64,000 nucleotides of DNA from Chelydra serpentina (Eukaryota; Chordata; Testudines; Chelydridae), in assembly GCA_037349315.1 (NCBI GenBank), contig JBAIAC010000001.1, forward strand, positions 6,676,001 to 6,740,000, in the 5' to 3' direction. Positions 1-11,245 of this stretch are shown piece by piece. Below the pieces are notes generated by a model. That model was not told where the DNA came from. It saw only the letters and a list, made by a program, of their open reading frames with translations, and did no database searches. Numbering within the stretch: the stretch's first letter is position 1; every line of letters begins with the position of its first letter. The translations under genes and the position numbers were made by a program.

Positions 1-82
1 AGCTAAGACTTTTGTACTAGAGCACATCACTGTAGTATCTGACAAAGCAGACATCATGAAGCATTTAGCTCTTCTTTTCCAG

Positions 83-206
83 GTTCTCATCAGAAGTCCA
101 AACGTGCGGTCATTATCAAGAGAGAAGACTAATCAAATGTACAAGCGCTTTGCTATCATAGAAAGAACAAAACCCTCCTTGTACAAAACTGAAAATGAAC
201 CAAAAG
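83..206 (+). other. Exon-like open segment on the opposite strand
   Basis: A pyrimidine-rich acceptor (cttcttttccag) is followed by 124 nt that stay open in one frame and end at AAG/gtaaac. The predicted peptide begins VLIRSPNVRSLSREKTNQ and I do not recognise it. It lies on the plus strand inside a PSME4 intron. It could be an exon of an overlapping transcript, a fragment of a processed pseudogene or chance. Confidence 0.2.
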
Positions 207-245
207 GTAAACATTTTCTTTTTTCTGTACAAAAGTTCCACATAC

Positions 246-396
246 CTTAAATATCTCTATTGAACACTGAGTGAGGATTGTACTGAAAGTGGAAGAGAGA
301 CCTAATTCCACTAAGCTCTCTAGATGAGTCATCTTCTCAGTTTCAGTCTCCTCTCTAGTTTGTTCTAGTGTGCTGCTTTCTATGAGTCCAAAACAT
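246..396 (-). CDS. PSME4: PSME4 exon ([10 protein letters not shown] ... EIFK)
   Basis: This 151-nt exon encodes 50 codons after one leading base that completes an Arg codon begun in the exon at 489-553. It contains the conserved stretch beginning [12 protein letters not shown] and ends EIFK before a gtatgt donor. The acceptor is tgtag at 397-401. The downstream intron starts at 245, and the next exon lies outside the window. Confidence 0.95.
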
Positions 397-488
397 CTAC
401 ACAATTGGAACAAATCAAAATTTAGTAAATAAATAAAAAAGAATCTTACTTTTAAGATTTTCATGCTGAAGTTAGTATATACACTTAC

Positions 489-553
489 CTGTCCATAAAC
501 TGCAGAACAAAATCTTCAAATTCAGCAGTAGCAGAGCACAATTCTCGCTCCAC
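489..553 (-). CDS. PSME4: PSME4 exon ([15 protein letters not shown] ... FMD)
   Basis: This 65-nt exon starts in phase 0 after a ctgtag acceptor and ends in phase 2 before gtaagt. It encodes [15 protein letters not shown] and the following residues up to FMD, essentially identical to the recalled mammalian sequence. It is separated from the next exon by a 92-bp intron (397-488), the shortest in the window. Confidence 0.96.
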
Positions 554-599
554 CTACAGTTTTCAAATGTAAAGAAGAAAGACTCAACGTTTAACTTTT

Positions 600-2296
600 C
601 TAATTAAATATATATTTATATTACCTAAATTACTACCTTTAAAAAAAATACTTTCTAAGTAAGGTTAGCACTTGGATCAACAGACTGGAGAACTTAGTAT
701 TCCAGTCCATTTTATCTACCGTCCAAGGAGGGAGCCACAATCCAATCTCCTTTATATTGTCCTACCAGCATGCCTGGCCCTGCAATCTGGTGGCTTAACC
801 TCTGAGGGTGAAAGTAGTTCAGTCTCCACGGCCATTATATCCTTGGCCTCACTGCAATCTCCAACAAGGATGTCAATTAGTGCTAAATGTGATGGTAGAT
901 TTTTTCATGTTATCTGTCCACTAGGAACTCTGGGTGCAAACTCTTGCTATATTTTCTTGAGTGCTGTGATTTTGTGGTATTAAAATTGAATGAGAATGAG
1001 AAGTCTCTGGCAGCTCAGAATTTCTGCCTGAGCTGTAATTGATGGTACAGTTCTGAACACAGCCATAAAGGGCCACTGCTCAGATACTAAACTGCAAGTA
1101 TTGAACTGCAGGTGCCACCAGCAGAGGCCGCTGCTCCATTTGTAGAATCCATCTGCTCCCCAGCTTATACTGTTTGTGTCAAGACTGTGGGACAAGCAAA
1201 GAAGCAAGGGGGAGGAGGGGCAGAGGGTGGCGAGGAGCTGGCTCAGTGGGCAGCTCCTACCCAAGCCTCTCCTCTATTCCAATCTAAGTGGGGAGAGGAA
1301 GGGACACAGAATCAAAGGGGAGCAGGAAGGGGAGCACAGCAGAGAACTGTTTCCAGGCATGGGTGCTGGATGGCGGCAGTGTTTAGGGGACCCAGATGGA
1401 GCAAGGACAGTGCCCAAACAGAGGGAGGGGGTAGCAGAGGAAAGAGCAAAGAGTTGAGATCAATGACTGGGGAAGGGATGGTTTTGGATAAGGGCCCCAC
1501 CTACCCAGTAGCAGTGAATGGGAAAAGGTCCCCCAGTTTGTGTGGTGCATTTTAGGATGACTTCACTGAAATGATCATGCACAAAAAGGGTGATTTCCCC
1601 TAAGAGTTCAAAACTGACAAAAAAGCAGTGAGGCACTTGCTTTTTTTTTTTTTTTTTTAAGAAAATCGTTTCCATTTTTGGATTTGTGAAGGTGGCAATA
1701 GTGGGAACTCAATGTTCAAACTCCTTTCCAAGATGCTACCAAACAGCCAAATTATTAATTTTAGTCAATACCAAATTGGGCCAGATTTGGACTAAAAATG
1801 AGAGGTGGTATATATCTTGTTAACAAGTCTTCAGTCATCTACATGCTTTGTTGGATTTATTGTAAACACATTACAGGGGCACTACCACGTGATTTTACAA
1901 AATCTAACACTAACAGAAGGCTATAGTTTTGGGGGTTTTTTGAGTATCAAATACAGTTTGGATTTAAAATATCTCCAAACACGGCAATATTGTAGTAATG
2001 TATGATAACTGAAAAATGAAAAGGGATCAATTTTTATTGCTCAGTTCAGTAAACCTGAACAGTGAAATGATTTAAGATTTTGAAAATTATTTCTCTTATA
2101 TTAAGCTATCACTAATAGGAAGTATGTTGTTTTTAACTATGCAGGGCAACGTTCTCAGGATGCCCCTCCAAGACTCTTGGTAACACACTTGTACAAGAAG
2201 GCAGTTAAACTGTATTCCTGTAGAGAGATCATTATTGTACTATGAGAGTAAGCAGTGCTTTGTAGCTTATATTTTATGTCTAGGATGCATTCTTAC
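600..2296. other. PSME4 intron, mostly unrecognised sequence
   Basis: No coding exon or classifiable repeat was recognised here. The stretch at about 1190-1480 is purine-rich and keeps a plus-strand frame open from 1112 to 1555, but the peptide is low in complexity and unlike a known domain. A T-run lies at 1641-1658. Confidence 0.5.
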
Positions 2297-2386
2297 CTCT
2301 GTGAGATCATCTCTCTCTTGCAGCACAGTTGAACAATCTACTAAAGGCACCAGAGTAGAAAATGTTGCAATAAACTGGAATGTGAT
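2297..2386 (-). CDS. PSME4: PSME4 exon ([16 protein letters not shown] ... LTE)
   Basis: This 90-nt, 30-codon exon is in phase 0 at both ends. It encodes [19 protein letters not shown] and continues to DDLTE, differing from recalled human PSME4 at about two residues. The acceptor is acag (2387-2390) and the donor gtaaga. It joins the 5231-5417 exon upstream and the 489-553 exon downstream. Confidence 0.96.
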
Positions 2387-2905
2387 CTGTTGGGAGTTGC
2401 AAATGTGTCTCAATGCATATTATCACATTATATATATTAAAAGCTGATGAGATTTAAAACAATCTATGGGATTTAAAGCTTGAGGCATTAATTAGAACAG
2501 GAAATCTTTACAAACTTTCTGTAAAAAAATGAAAAAAAGTAGTTGCTTTTGAAACTTTTATTAATATCTTTCATTCAAAGCAGAAAACTTCTGTACTGGT
2601 TACGACCAATATCAAGTACAGAAAATAATTCCATTTTCAGTAGGATTATCTTATTTTGTATAATTCAATTATGGAATTTTAAGTAAGAGAGACTTCTAGC
2701 CTAAAATGTAAAATATGCATAGGTATGCTACATTGAAAGATGCACCAAATGTGAAAGTGACATCATTAGGTGTCAAGTATATATTGTTTAAATACCTGAT
2801 CAGCATGAGTCCCTAAGATATGGGCATTTAAGACCTGATCCAACATCCACTGAAGTCAGTGAGAATCTTTCCATTTACTTCAATGAACTTTAGATCAGAT
2901 CCTTA

Positions 2906-3200
2906 GGATATGTCCACACTGCAAATTAAGGTGCAATTGTAATGCAGGTAGGGATACTTGTGCTAGCTTTAATCTAGTTAGTGCGGGTGGTAATAGTAAT
3001 GAAGATATGACAGCACAGGCTTCAGCATGAGCTAGCCAACCCATTGCAAGCCCACCGGGGACCCTGTGAGTGTACACAGATTGCTGTGTCCGCTGCCAAG
3101 TCTTCCCTGCTATCATTACTTGTGCTAGCTAGATTAAAGCTAGTGTGGGTCTGCTTACCTGCACTACCATTACACCTGAATTTCAAATGTAGACATACTC
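2906..3200. mobile_element. MITE with about 47-bp inverted ends and TTA target duplication
   Basis: The ends form an imperfect terminal inverted repeat of about 47 bp. The left end reads ggatatgtccacactgc and the reverse complement of the right end reads gagtatgtctacatttg; both arms reach gtgcaggta or a close variant. TTA flanks both sides (2903-2905 and 3201-3203), as expected of PIF/Harbinger-like elements. No coding capacity is visible. Confidence 0.75.
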
Positions 3201-3605
3201 TTAGAGAGGCAAATCTCTGGCCCCATCCCTTGCACAGATGTGCAATAACCAAACGTGCCATTCAGTTCACTGAGCTGAAGGCTATGCAAGGTGAGTCCAC
3301 TGTACATGCACTGCTGTACAGCAGCATAGAAAGGTGGTCTATGACAAGCCATGAAACGTGGTCAGTGGGTTCACAAACTACATGGACTGCCTGGCTAAAA
3401 TCCATCCAGATGCTGCAGTAATAAATAGCTGCTCCGTGCCATAGCTTTGAGTGATATTTATTTTTTTTGGCATGTAGGGAATTTTGTCTCCAATTCTCAG
3501 ATAGGTCTCTTGCCTAAAAACCTTCTATATGTCAGAACTAAATCACACTTTATATTAAGGTTCCATTTATAAATGGTTTACAAAGGGTCAATATGTGATT
3601 ATAGG

Positions 3606-4681
3606 TAAGGCCACAATTTAGTCATGGGTATTTTTAGTAAAAGTCATGGACAGGTCATGGGTCAGTGTGACGGGGCTTTCCTGCCCCTCACTAGCCCAGG
3701 CAATGTCAGGCCTGTGGGACTGGCAGCAGAAGTCCCGCCTTCCCGGCAGGACTGGGCATGCTCCAAATGCTCTTACAGTATAAAAGGGAGAAGCCCAGCT
3801 CAATCTGGGCTGGCAGCCATGGAAGGAGGACCTATCTGGGAAGCTCCTCTGGAGGACCAGCCACAGCCCCTGACTGTGCCAGGAACCAGAGCCCCACCAG
3901 GAACCTCGACTACTGGAGGAGTCAGAGGAGGCGGCTGGTTCAACTACCCACAGGGAGCCTGAAGGTTCATGGGAGACCCCGACGCAGAGGCAGGTAGGAA
4001 GTGACCCAGGGAGGGTGACAGAGTGGTATCTCCCACCTGGGAAACCTCAGCGTGTTTCGGTAGGACCCCCCCGCTGAGTAAGTGGCAAGGTGCTACGCCA
4101 CTGTTAGGGCCCTGGGTCGGGGCCCGGTGGCGTCGGGTGGGCCCAGGCCCCCCTACCGGGGCTGCCACACCCCTTGGTGGGCGCCCCCTCCCGCATTGGA
4201 CTCTGGCCGCTAGGCCACATTGCCCTGTACTGTAGGGCTGCTATATGGACTCTGGCCGCTAGGCCAGACGGCCCTGTACCAAGGGGCTGCTTTATAGACT
4301 GTGACCATTAGGCCGGGCTGCCCCGGCCCTGGGGGAGAAAACCCTCACAGTCAGTCACAGGACCGCTGCCTGGGCTGGCTGCCCGGGAACCACTGCCTGG
4401 GGTGGCAGACCGTAGTTGCTCCAGCCGGCCGCCCGGGGACCGCTGCCCAGGGCTGCTCTGAGTGGCTGCTCGCCCGGGGCTAGCAGAGCAGCGCCTGGCT
4501 GGCTGCCCACCAGAGCAGCGGCTGGTATGGCTGTCCCAGGAGCCACCTGAGCAGCTGGCCCCGGAGCGAGCTACTTGGGCAGCCCTGGGGTCAGGCACAC
4601 TGGCACCTGCAGAAATCACACAGGTCACAGAAAATCACAGAATCCGTGACTTCCTCAACCTCCATGACAGAAACAGCCTTA
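3606..4681. mobile_element. Non-autonomous hAT-like element, TAAGGC family copy A
   Basis: The element begins taaggccacaatttagtcat and ends cagcctta, with near 8-bp target duplications attatagg (3598-3605) and attatggg (4682-4689). Two more copies occur at 24703-25280 and 59011-59586. The inside is GC-rich and includes tandem units. The ORFs here are not recognisable proteins. Confidence 0.75.
4191..4325. repeat. Tandem units of about 67 bp inside hAT-like copy A
   Basis: Units beginning gactctggccgctaggcca recur around 4199 and 4249, and a more diverged unit around 4298 begins gactgtgaccattaggcc. Each also carries a ccctgtac-type block and ggctgct. A second, less regular tandem of gctgcccgggg-type units follows at about 4365-4530. 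Confidence 0.6.
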
Positions 4682-4758
4682 ATTATGGGTGATTTAATAA
4701 ATGGTTAATCAACTTATATTTTTATGGAGGTCAATAAGTTGCTTATAATCATCTATAC

Positions 4759-4978
4759 CAGTGGTTCTCAAACCTTTATACTGGTGACCCCTTTCACATT
4801 GTAAGCCTCTGAGTGCAACCCCCACTTATAAATTAAAAACACTTTTTAATATATTTAATACCATTATAAATGCTGGATGCAAAGCAGGGTTTGGGGTGGA
4901 AGCTGAAAACTCGCGACCCTCCATGTAATAACCTTGTGACCCCCCGAGGGGTCCCAACCCCCAGTTTGAGAACCCCTG
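4759..4978. mobile_element. hAT/Charlie-like MITE (CAGTGGTTCTCAAAC ends), copy 1
   Basis: The element starts cagtggttctcaaac and ends gtttgagaacccctg, the classic hAT-Charlie type of terminus. Flanking octamers atctatac and aactatat match at 6 of 8. It is nested inside the 3543-5105 MITE. A close relative lies at 60530-60749. Confidence 0.8.
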
Positions 4979-5230
4979 AACTATATTTTTTACTGATGCA
5001 CTGATGGTTATGTAGTACACACACTATTCATATCTGTAATATGTTTATAACCTCTATTAATCATTGATTAATCTTTTATAAATGGAACCTTAATATGAAG
5101 AGTGACCTAAAATCCTTTGGAAACATAAGCTCCATTTACTCTGAGATCAAAATTAAAGAGCCTTCGACGTAACCTTAAAAAGGCAGACTGTATTTTATAC
5201 TTTAGGAAAATCTCAGATTTATATACTTAC

Positions 5231-5417
5231 CATGCATTTACTAAAGTCATTTGGATCCACACCAGGCAATGCTCTCATCAACAGAGGTAGCATGTGTGTT
5301 GGACCTTCAGGAAACCACTTGCCCCCAGACACCAGGCTACGAGCTACTCCAATTACACAACTTAAAGTAGCTGTGAGCTGGTGAGGTTCTGTTAATGTCT
5401 CTAGTGCAGGGTATGTT
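5231..5417 (-). CDS. PSME4: PSME4 exon ([14 protein letters not shown] ... FSKCM)
   Basis: This 187-nt exon has one leading base completing the Lys codon from the 7127-7392 exon, then 62 codons ending SKCM in phase 0. Conserved pieces include [16 protein letters not shown] and [18 protein letters not shown]. The acceptor is tctgtag and the donor gtaagt. Confidence 0.97.
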
Positions 5418-5868
5418 CTACAGAGATTGAAGAAAAAGCCAGATTAAAAACAGCTAAAAATTTTAAACGTCAAAAAAAAACTCCACACCATACCTGATGA
5501 AATTAGATAAACAATACTATGTCAGTTTTAAATGTTCCATATTATTAAAATACTAGCTAGAAAAATGGTTCAGGTATATTTAAAATATGAGATCTTTACG
5601 GATTTCAAAAATTATATGTAGGACAAAATCTTGATCTTTATGGTCTCTAAATATCAAAATTAAATAAAGATGCAACGTTTAATAGTTTTATATTAACCCA
5701 TTAACTGAAGAAAGCCCTGTATTTCAAGACATCTTGCTAAAAATTAAAGCTCACATTTAATTACACAAATAAAATATTGGAGTTGAATTTTTACTTGTCC
5801 TGTGCCTTTTTATATCGGGCACGTTTTTAGCACCCCATATAGTGAGAATTGTGAAATAATTCCTATTA

Positions 5869-6067
5869 CAGACGCTCCCTGAGTTACGGAAATCCAAGTT
5901 AGGCAAATCCGCACTTATGGAAAAAATTCCATAAGCTAAAAATAGGAGTGTTTTTTGTTTTTGTTTTTTTGCGCGTAATGGTTGGAGATACATCTCCAAC
6001 TTACGCAAATTCTGATTTACACAAGGCGTTCTGGAACGGAAAGCTTGCATAAGTCGGGGAGCGTCTG
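5869..6067. mobile_element. Tc1/mariner-like (pogo/Tigger-type) MITE
   Basis: The ends read cagacgctccctgagttacg and, reversed, cagacgctccccgacttatg, about 20 bp with few mismatches. TA dinucleotides flank both sides (5867-5868 and 6068-6069). At 199 bp with no ORF it is a non-autonomous copy. An inner inverted pair around atggaaaaaattccat is also present. Confidence 0.85.
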
Positions 6068-6069
6068 TA

Positions 6070-7126
6070 TTGTCATGACAGCTCAAGTACATACTGAGTC
6101 ACCATGTCACATCTGCACTACTTCATTCAAAACACACTAAATGACAAGTCTCAGATGTGCCTACACAGAAGAGAGCATTACATTAAGTATATTGAGACAA
6201 TAGCATTTAGCAATATAAACCTTCTTATGCTCCACCGCTCAATTATGCAGTCATCCCTAACCCAGAATAAATACATTACCACCGTTACCTTACTTAGAAG
6301 AGCAGTTAATGTTATTTTTATATATAACAAATGTAGCACGTTTGTATGTACACTTGAGTCATTGTAAAATACGGAATGTGAGAAGTTAATTTTTCAGACA
6401 CTGCAAAGTTCAATTATTTTCTCAGGAAGGGGATGGTGCAATGGTTTTACAATTTTGATCATCTGGAGGGAAATGGTAAGAACAGTAGAGGGAATTATGT
6501 TGTTGCTTGTTCATTTGATTTTTATAGTGAATTTCAATTATAGTTGGGGCCCAACGTATTCCAGATGAGTGCTACTTTTGCAGTTTTCTTGTAAAATCAA
6601 AGGCAACATCAAAGCAAATTTTTTACCTTCCTTATATTGAAAAATCAATACAAGTATGTAATATATTACACACTTTTTGCTACTCAAATAACATTAAAGA
6701 TACTTATTTAAACTTTGGCCCAGATTGTGAGATGTGACAAAGAGAGCTCAGCACAGCTCAGGAGTGAGGGATGCAAAATTGGCTTGCAGTTAATCCTGAA
6801 ACTGTCTGTTGACAGTCTCCATCAAAAATTAGAGCAGCCTGAAGGCAATTCTAATTTATGCTAGCTAGCAACAGCCCCAATCATTCCAGGAGCCAGGGAG
6901 CAGCCGAGCACAAAAACTAAAAAGCACTTCCTCCTTCACTTGGCAACATCCCGACTAACCTAGTTGCTGGGATGGGTGTGGTATGTGATCTAATTCAGCA
7001 GCTCCCCAGCCCAAGTACTCCCCTTCATCAAGGAAATACTTCTGTGGCTCACTATGGCTGCTGGGGGGCAAGCTCTGAACTTCTATTTGCCGTAAAATGT
7101 TTCTTCATTGTTTCATTATAACTTAC
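6070..7126. other. PSME4 intron, no recognised feature
   Basis: I see no exon, RNA gene or classifiable repeat. The sequence is AT-rich with a more GC-balanced block at about 6720-7080. The plus-strand frame at 6104-6367 carries no known motif. Confidence 0.5.
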
Positions 7127-7392
7127 TTTTCAAGTACAGGTGGAATTACTAACTCAGGACGCATTAGTGCAAGATTTTGTAGGGCTTGAGCAGCCTCTAG
7201 GCTTCCAGTTTTACTAAACATAGCCAGAAGGACAGGTTGAATAATGCATTCTACAAAGTCTGTAACATCTTGATCAGTAAGTTTATGGCTATCAGGCACA
7301 GGAGTTAGCCAAGTCTTCTTCTTGTAACGCTCACGATGCAGTCTTCTAACAACACTACTTGGTAACCTTTGAAGCAGTTTCATCAACTTGTT
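7127..7392 (-). CDS. PSME4: PSME4 exon ([11 protein letters not shown] ... PPVLE)
   Basis: At 266 nt this is the longest PSME4 exon in the window. It begins in phase 0 with [11 protein letters not shown] after a ccaacag acceptor and ends in phase 2 (GAA AA) before gtaagt. Conserved pieces include [43 protein letters not shown] and [12 protein letters not shown]. An ORF caller would start it inside at a TTG, but the splice sites give the true limits. Confidence 0.98.
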
Positions 7393-9117
7393 CTGTTGGA
7401 CATATAACCAGAGGAAACAATCAATTTCAAGTAATTAGCAGCGAGAATGAACAGTGGCAAAACCTGATATATCCTTCCTATACCAGGAACTCAAAAATAA
7501 GCTGTGTTAACTTCAGGATAGTTGCTCAAAATGGATAAGAACCGCAGGAATGTAGCAAATCTAAATGTTCAGAATTCACTATGAGAATTAAGTTCCCAGA
7601 ACATTACAAGCTACACTGCACATGTCATTCCTAATCATTTCTATAAATAATTAACTATTATATTTCTATAATTAAATAAATATAATTAAAAACACATGCT
7701 TATATACCCTGTACAATGACTAAATTAGCTCTAGAAAAACTCAGATAAATGAAGATTACTTACCAGCAATGGAAATCTTCAAGCATATCCTCTGCACATT
7801 CACATTTATGGGAATATTCTGGAATATGTAAGCTACCCTGTGATCTTGGAGCTGCTCAGGAATGAGGCAGGCCTCTGGCATGAGTTAGAGCAGCCTTGCC
7901 ACTAACTTGTGCCAGCTACCTAGGGAGATGCCCTGCACTGCCTGGTAGAGGACCCACTACAATTCCTCTAAGCCATCCAAGGATCCTCGGGGGGGGGGGA
8001 GGGGTCAAGAAACCCATCTTTAAGGTTGTTAAGGGATCTACCCCACTTCATGACTGTATTTGCAGAGCAAGTTGGGAAAGGCACCTGTCCTGGTGTCCAC
8101 TATTCACATGTGTCAAGAAATATCTATTCCCAGTGACAGAGTTAATGTAAAAAACACCTAGAAAGACTGACTAAGTTAACCTGGTCTGTGAACCAAACCT
8201 AATTTATGACAGTACTGCTGGAATTCAATGCAGCAAATTGTTCACCAGAAATATTTGCACCAGTAATATTTGCAATAGTAAATTGCCTTTTAGTAAGCTC
8301 CTTTCTGCCCTAATGTACGCACAAGCAACTCCCACTCAAGAAAGTTGTATGACGGCAGAACTGGACCCAATAATTTTTCATATGTTTTTCTAGGATATTT
8401 CTAATTAAAAATAATTGCTGAAGATTAAAAAATTTATCTCCCAAAGGTACTGTGCAGTGCGAGATATAGAAAAATCCAGTTCTGTTGAGAACTGTAACAT
8501 CAATTTTAACTGTGAAAACTAAGCTACAGTCTAAATTCAATACTAAATATTAGAACAAAAATAGCATAAAATGTTAAACAGTGGATTTTTAGCTGTGCTT
8601 TTAACAAAAGCTCAGTTCATGTTGATTAATCAAAGTTGAATTCTGCTATACTTACAAATGTAGGACAACACTGTATCATATTCTCTTAATGAAGAAAGTG
8701 TGCTTCAGACGTTAGAACCATACTATCAATTATTCCAAAACCAGGTTTTACTAGGTGCTTGAAAAACTGACAGACACAATAGAGACTAGCAGCAAGTTTA
8801 ATTTGACATGTTCATTTTCACAGCTTGTACTGTAGATATTTAAAAAATAAGCCATGTTTTCTTAATAGATAGTGGCAGTTTTCTGGCTCCTTTTCAGTTT
8901 AATTTCACATATCACGCTAGTGTTTTCTTGGAAGTTTGTTTCTGAAGTATATACATAGTCCATAGTAATCTATTCTAGGATGAAATTGTTTGCATAAAGC
9001 AGTATATACTCTTTTACTAAAAGTGAAGAGCACAGTAGAGAAAAATTCATGATAAAATTATAATCCCACTCCAAATTTAAAATCTTTAGTCTTAAAATCA
9101 AAGCGTAACAAACTCAC
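7393..9117. other. PSME4 intron, no recognised feature
   Basis: Only a G-rich run (7989-8005) stands out. The small ORFs on either strand carry no recognisable motif. Confidence 0.5.
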
Positions 9118-9210
9118 CAGCCAGCGACCATTATTTGAAGGATGGTAAAAAGATGCAATGCTATTGAATAATCCAGACAAGTGCTTCTGTACTAGTTTAC
9201 TTGGTCCGCC
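9118..9210 (-). CDS. PSME4: PSME4 exon ([15 protein letters not shown] ... GRWL)
   Basis: This 93-nt, 31-codon exon is in phase 0 at both ends, encoding [15 protein letters not shown] through HPSNNGRWL. The acceptor is ttggacag and the donor gtgagt. It joins the ITAMM end of the 13970-14092 exon and the NKLMK start of the 7127-7392 exon. Confidence 0.97.
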
Positions 9211-10198
9211 CTGTCCAAAACCAAATACATATATATTTAATCTACTTAACAGGAAGAGCATGAAAAAGGACACTGTTGAGGTTAGAAATCAAGTTTAACC
9301 TACACAAAATAGATTATTCAGCATCATGAAACAAGTTAATCAATATAATATCCTTCCATAACAAAGGCAACATGGTTTAACTAACAAACAAATAACTCAA
9401 ATCACTGGGCTTGTTTTTGGTCACAGAAACATTCTATTACCTCTCAATGCTTTTCTTCTGTTCTAGCGAACAGGAAGAGTTTTAAAGTTTGCAAGAATTC
9501 CACGTCTGTCTATTTTTAGAACTATCTTTCTTAAGTATCTTTTTAGATATTACAAATGCCATGCAATATTACGGTCTGAGGAAGATGGGCAGGAAAAAGG
9601 AAACTGCAATATTCTGGTGACGTATTATTGAAGACTAATTCAAACTACTGTGCAAAGAAGACTGAACTTTTGTTCAGCTTTTAGTGAAGAATGGCAGTGT
9701 CACTGAAAATACCCAAGACCAGACATAAGAAGCCTAATAATTAAAAGGAATATACATAGGCTTGGAAGGATTAGATTCTTATTGGGTTATATCAGTTTCA
9801 CCATCAACAAACCAATGAAAAAATATTTCCATGAATGATAATCAAAATTCACAGATAGGCTAAGAGAGAAAAATACTGCTTGAGAACTTATTAGAGTTTC
9901 ATTTAAGGAAATTTGCTTTGCATACTCTGACATGTGATGTTGACAACTTGTGTTTTACCAGTTATAAAGATTTAACTTTACTAAATCTCAATGTCTACTC
10001 CCATTAAATAATTGTTTCACACTCCCTCCCATAAATTCTCAAAACTGTGAAAATTTAAATAGATAAAAAAAATTTAAAATGCTTAAAAATAAACATTGAT
10101 ACTATTGGTCAAAATTATTTTAAAAAAAAATCAAATTTTGCCAGCTCTAAAAATATATTATTGTAGGTGGGGTAGTTGATTTCTCGTAGAAATTCATA
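9211..10198. other. PSME4 intron, AT-rich, no recognised feature
   Basis: No exon or repeat family was recognised before the DIRS-derived block that begins near 10199. Confidence 0.5.
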
Positions 10199-10416
10199 TT
10201 CAAATTTCTATTCCATTATGATCGCCAGCAGGGGGCACCTTTTCCAGCTCATAGCAGTAGTAGAGGATGCAGGCCATAATCCAATATGAGATTCTCTGGG
10301 CTGACACTGGGCAACCTTTCATCCTGTCAGCGACAGCAGCAATCAACTGTGTTGATTTACGGAACAGCTTTGTTTTAACAATGTAGAAGGCCAGCACCCG
10401 TCTGACATCCAGGGAA

Positions 10417-10602
10417 TCATAGAATCATAGAATATCAGGGTTGGAAGGGACCTTACGAGGTCATCTAGTCCAACCCCCTGCTCAAAGCAGGACCAATCCC
10501 CAATTTTTGCCCCAGATCCCCAAATGGCCCCCTCAAGGATTGAACTCACAACCCTGGGTTTAGCAGGCCAATGCTCAAACCACTGAGCTATCCCTCCCCC
10601 CC
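10417..10602 (-). repeat. tRNA-like SINE with CR1 3' tail, copy 1
   Basis: Read on the minus strand it starts gggatagctcagtggtttga (an A-box-like TAGCTCAGTGG), has a B-box-like GAGTTCAATCC, and ends in the CR1-style tail with ttctatgattctatgattc. A tRNA-derived head with a CR1 tail indicates mobilisation by CR1 machinery (known for such SINEs). It interrupts the DIRS recombinase between the RLHL and LDVRR codons. A second copy is at 28407-28601. Confidence 0.88.
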
Positions 10603-10792
10603 CAAATGCAGCCTGCACTCCTCATCAGTCGCATGGGGCTTTGGACAAAGGACTGGTAAGTAAATGTATTGACCAGTGTGGAACTGGGAGACAACCTTGA
10701 GCAGAAAGGCCAGGTGTGGACACAGCTGGACTTTGTCCTCACAGAAGACTGTATAGGGCGGCACTGAGGTGAGCACCCTGATCTTGGACACC

Positions 10793-11245
10793 CTACGGGC
10801 TGAAGTTTATAGTGACCAAGAAGGAGACCTTCCAGGAGAGAAGCCGAAGGGAGCAGGAAGCCACATGTTCAAAGGGGGGACCCCAGAGCATGGACAGCAG
10901 AAGATTCAGATCCCAAGGGGGGACCGAGTCTCGGACATGTGGGTAAAAGTGCTCCAAACCCTTCAGGAAGCTTCCCATCATGGGATGGGCGAAGACCGAC
11001 TGGCTCTGAAGTGGAGGGTGGAATGCCGAAATGGCTGCCAGGTATACCTTGACTGAAGATAGCGACAGACCCTTGTGCTTAAGGATAGTAAATAAACCAG
11101 GATGTCCTGCAGCGGGACCTCTTCCGCACGAATGTGTTGGTCCGAGACCCAACACATGAACCGCTTCCACTTCACCACATATGTATGTGGTCAGTATGTG
11201 GCAAGACCTGCTGGACACCAGCAGAACACCCCCGTTCATCTGCAC
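10793..11245 (-). pseudogene. DIRS tyrosine recombinase fragment, copy 1
   Basis: The open frame carries SLSSVKVYLAAISAFHPPL followed by a VPPWDLNLLLSML block and LLSWKVSFLVTI, matching the N-terminal and core layout of DIRS1-type tyrosine recombinases. The catalytic-arginine region (ARRVSK) follows in another frame after a one-base shift near 10800. The protein then continues at 10791-10588 with a PHLAFLLKVVSQFH block and, past the SINE, at 10397-10200. It is inactive. Confidence 0.75.

Larger units (their letters stand above)
3543..5105. mobile_element. MITE with 35-bp terminal inverted repeats, host of two nested insertions
   Basis: The left end (tcacactttatattaaggtt and onward) and the reverse complement of the right end (tcactcttcatattaaggtt and onward) match over about 36 bp with few differences. 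Without its two insertions the element is about 250 bp. The flanks read actaaa on the left and cctaaa on the right, a possible short target duplication. The superfamily is not clear from the ends. Confidence 0.75.

Noticed and set aside
10560..10602. Possible free-standing tRNA gene on the minus strand
   Set aside because: The A and B boxes belong to a SINE; the anticodon stem does not pair properly and a CR1 tail follows directly.
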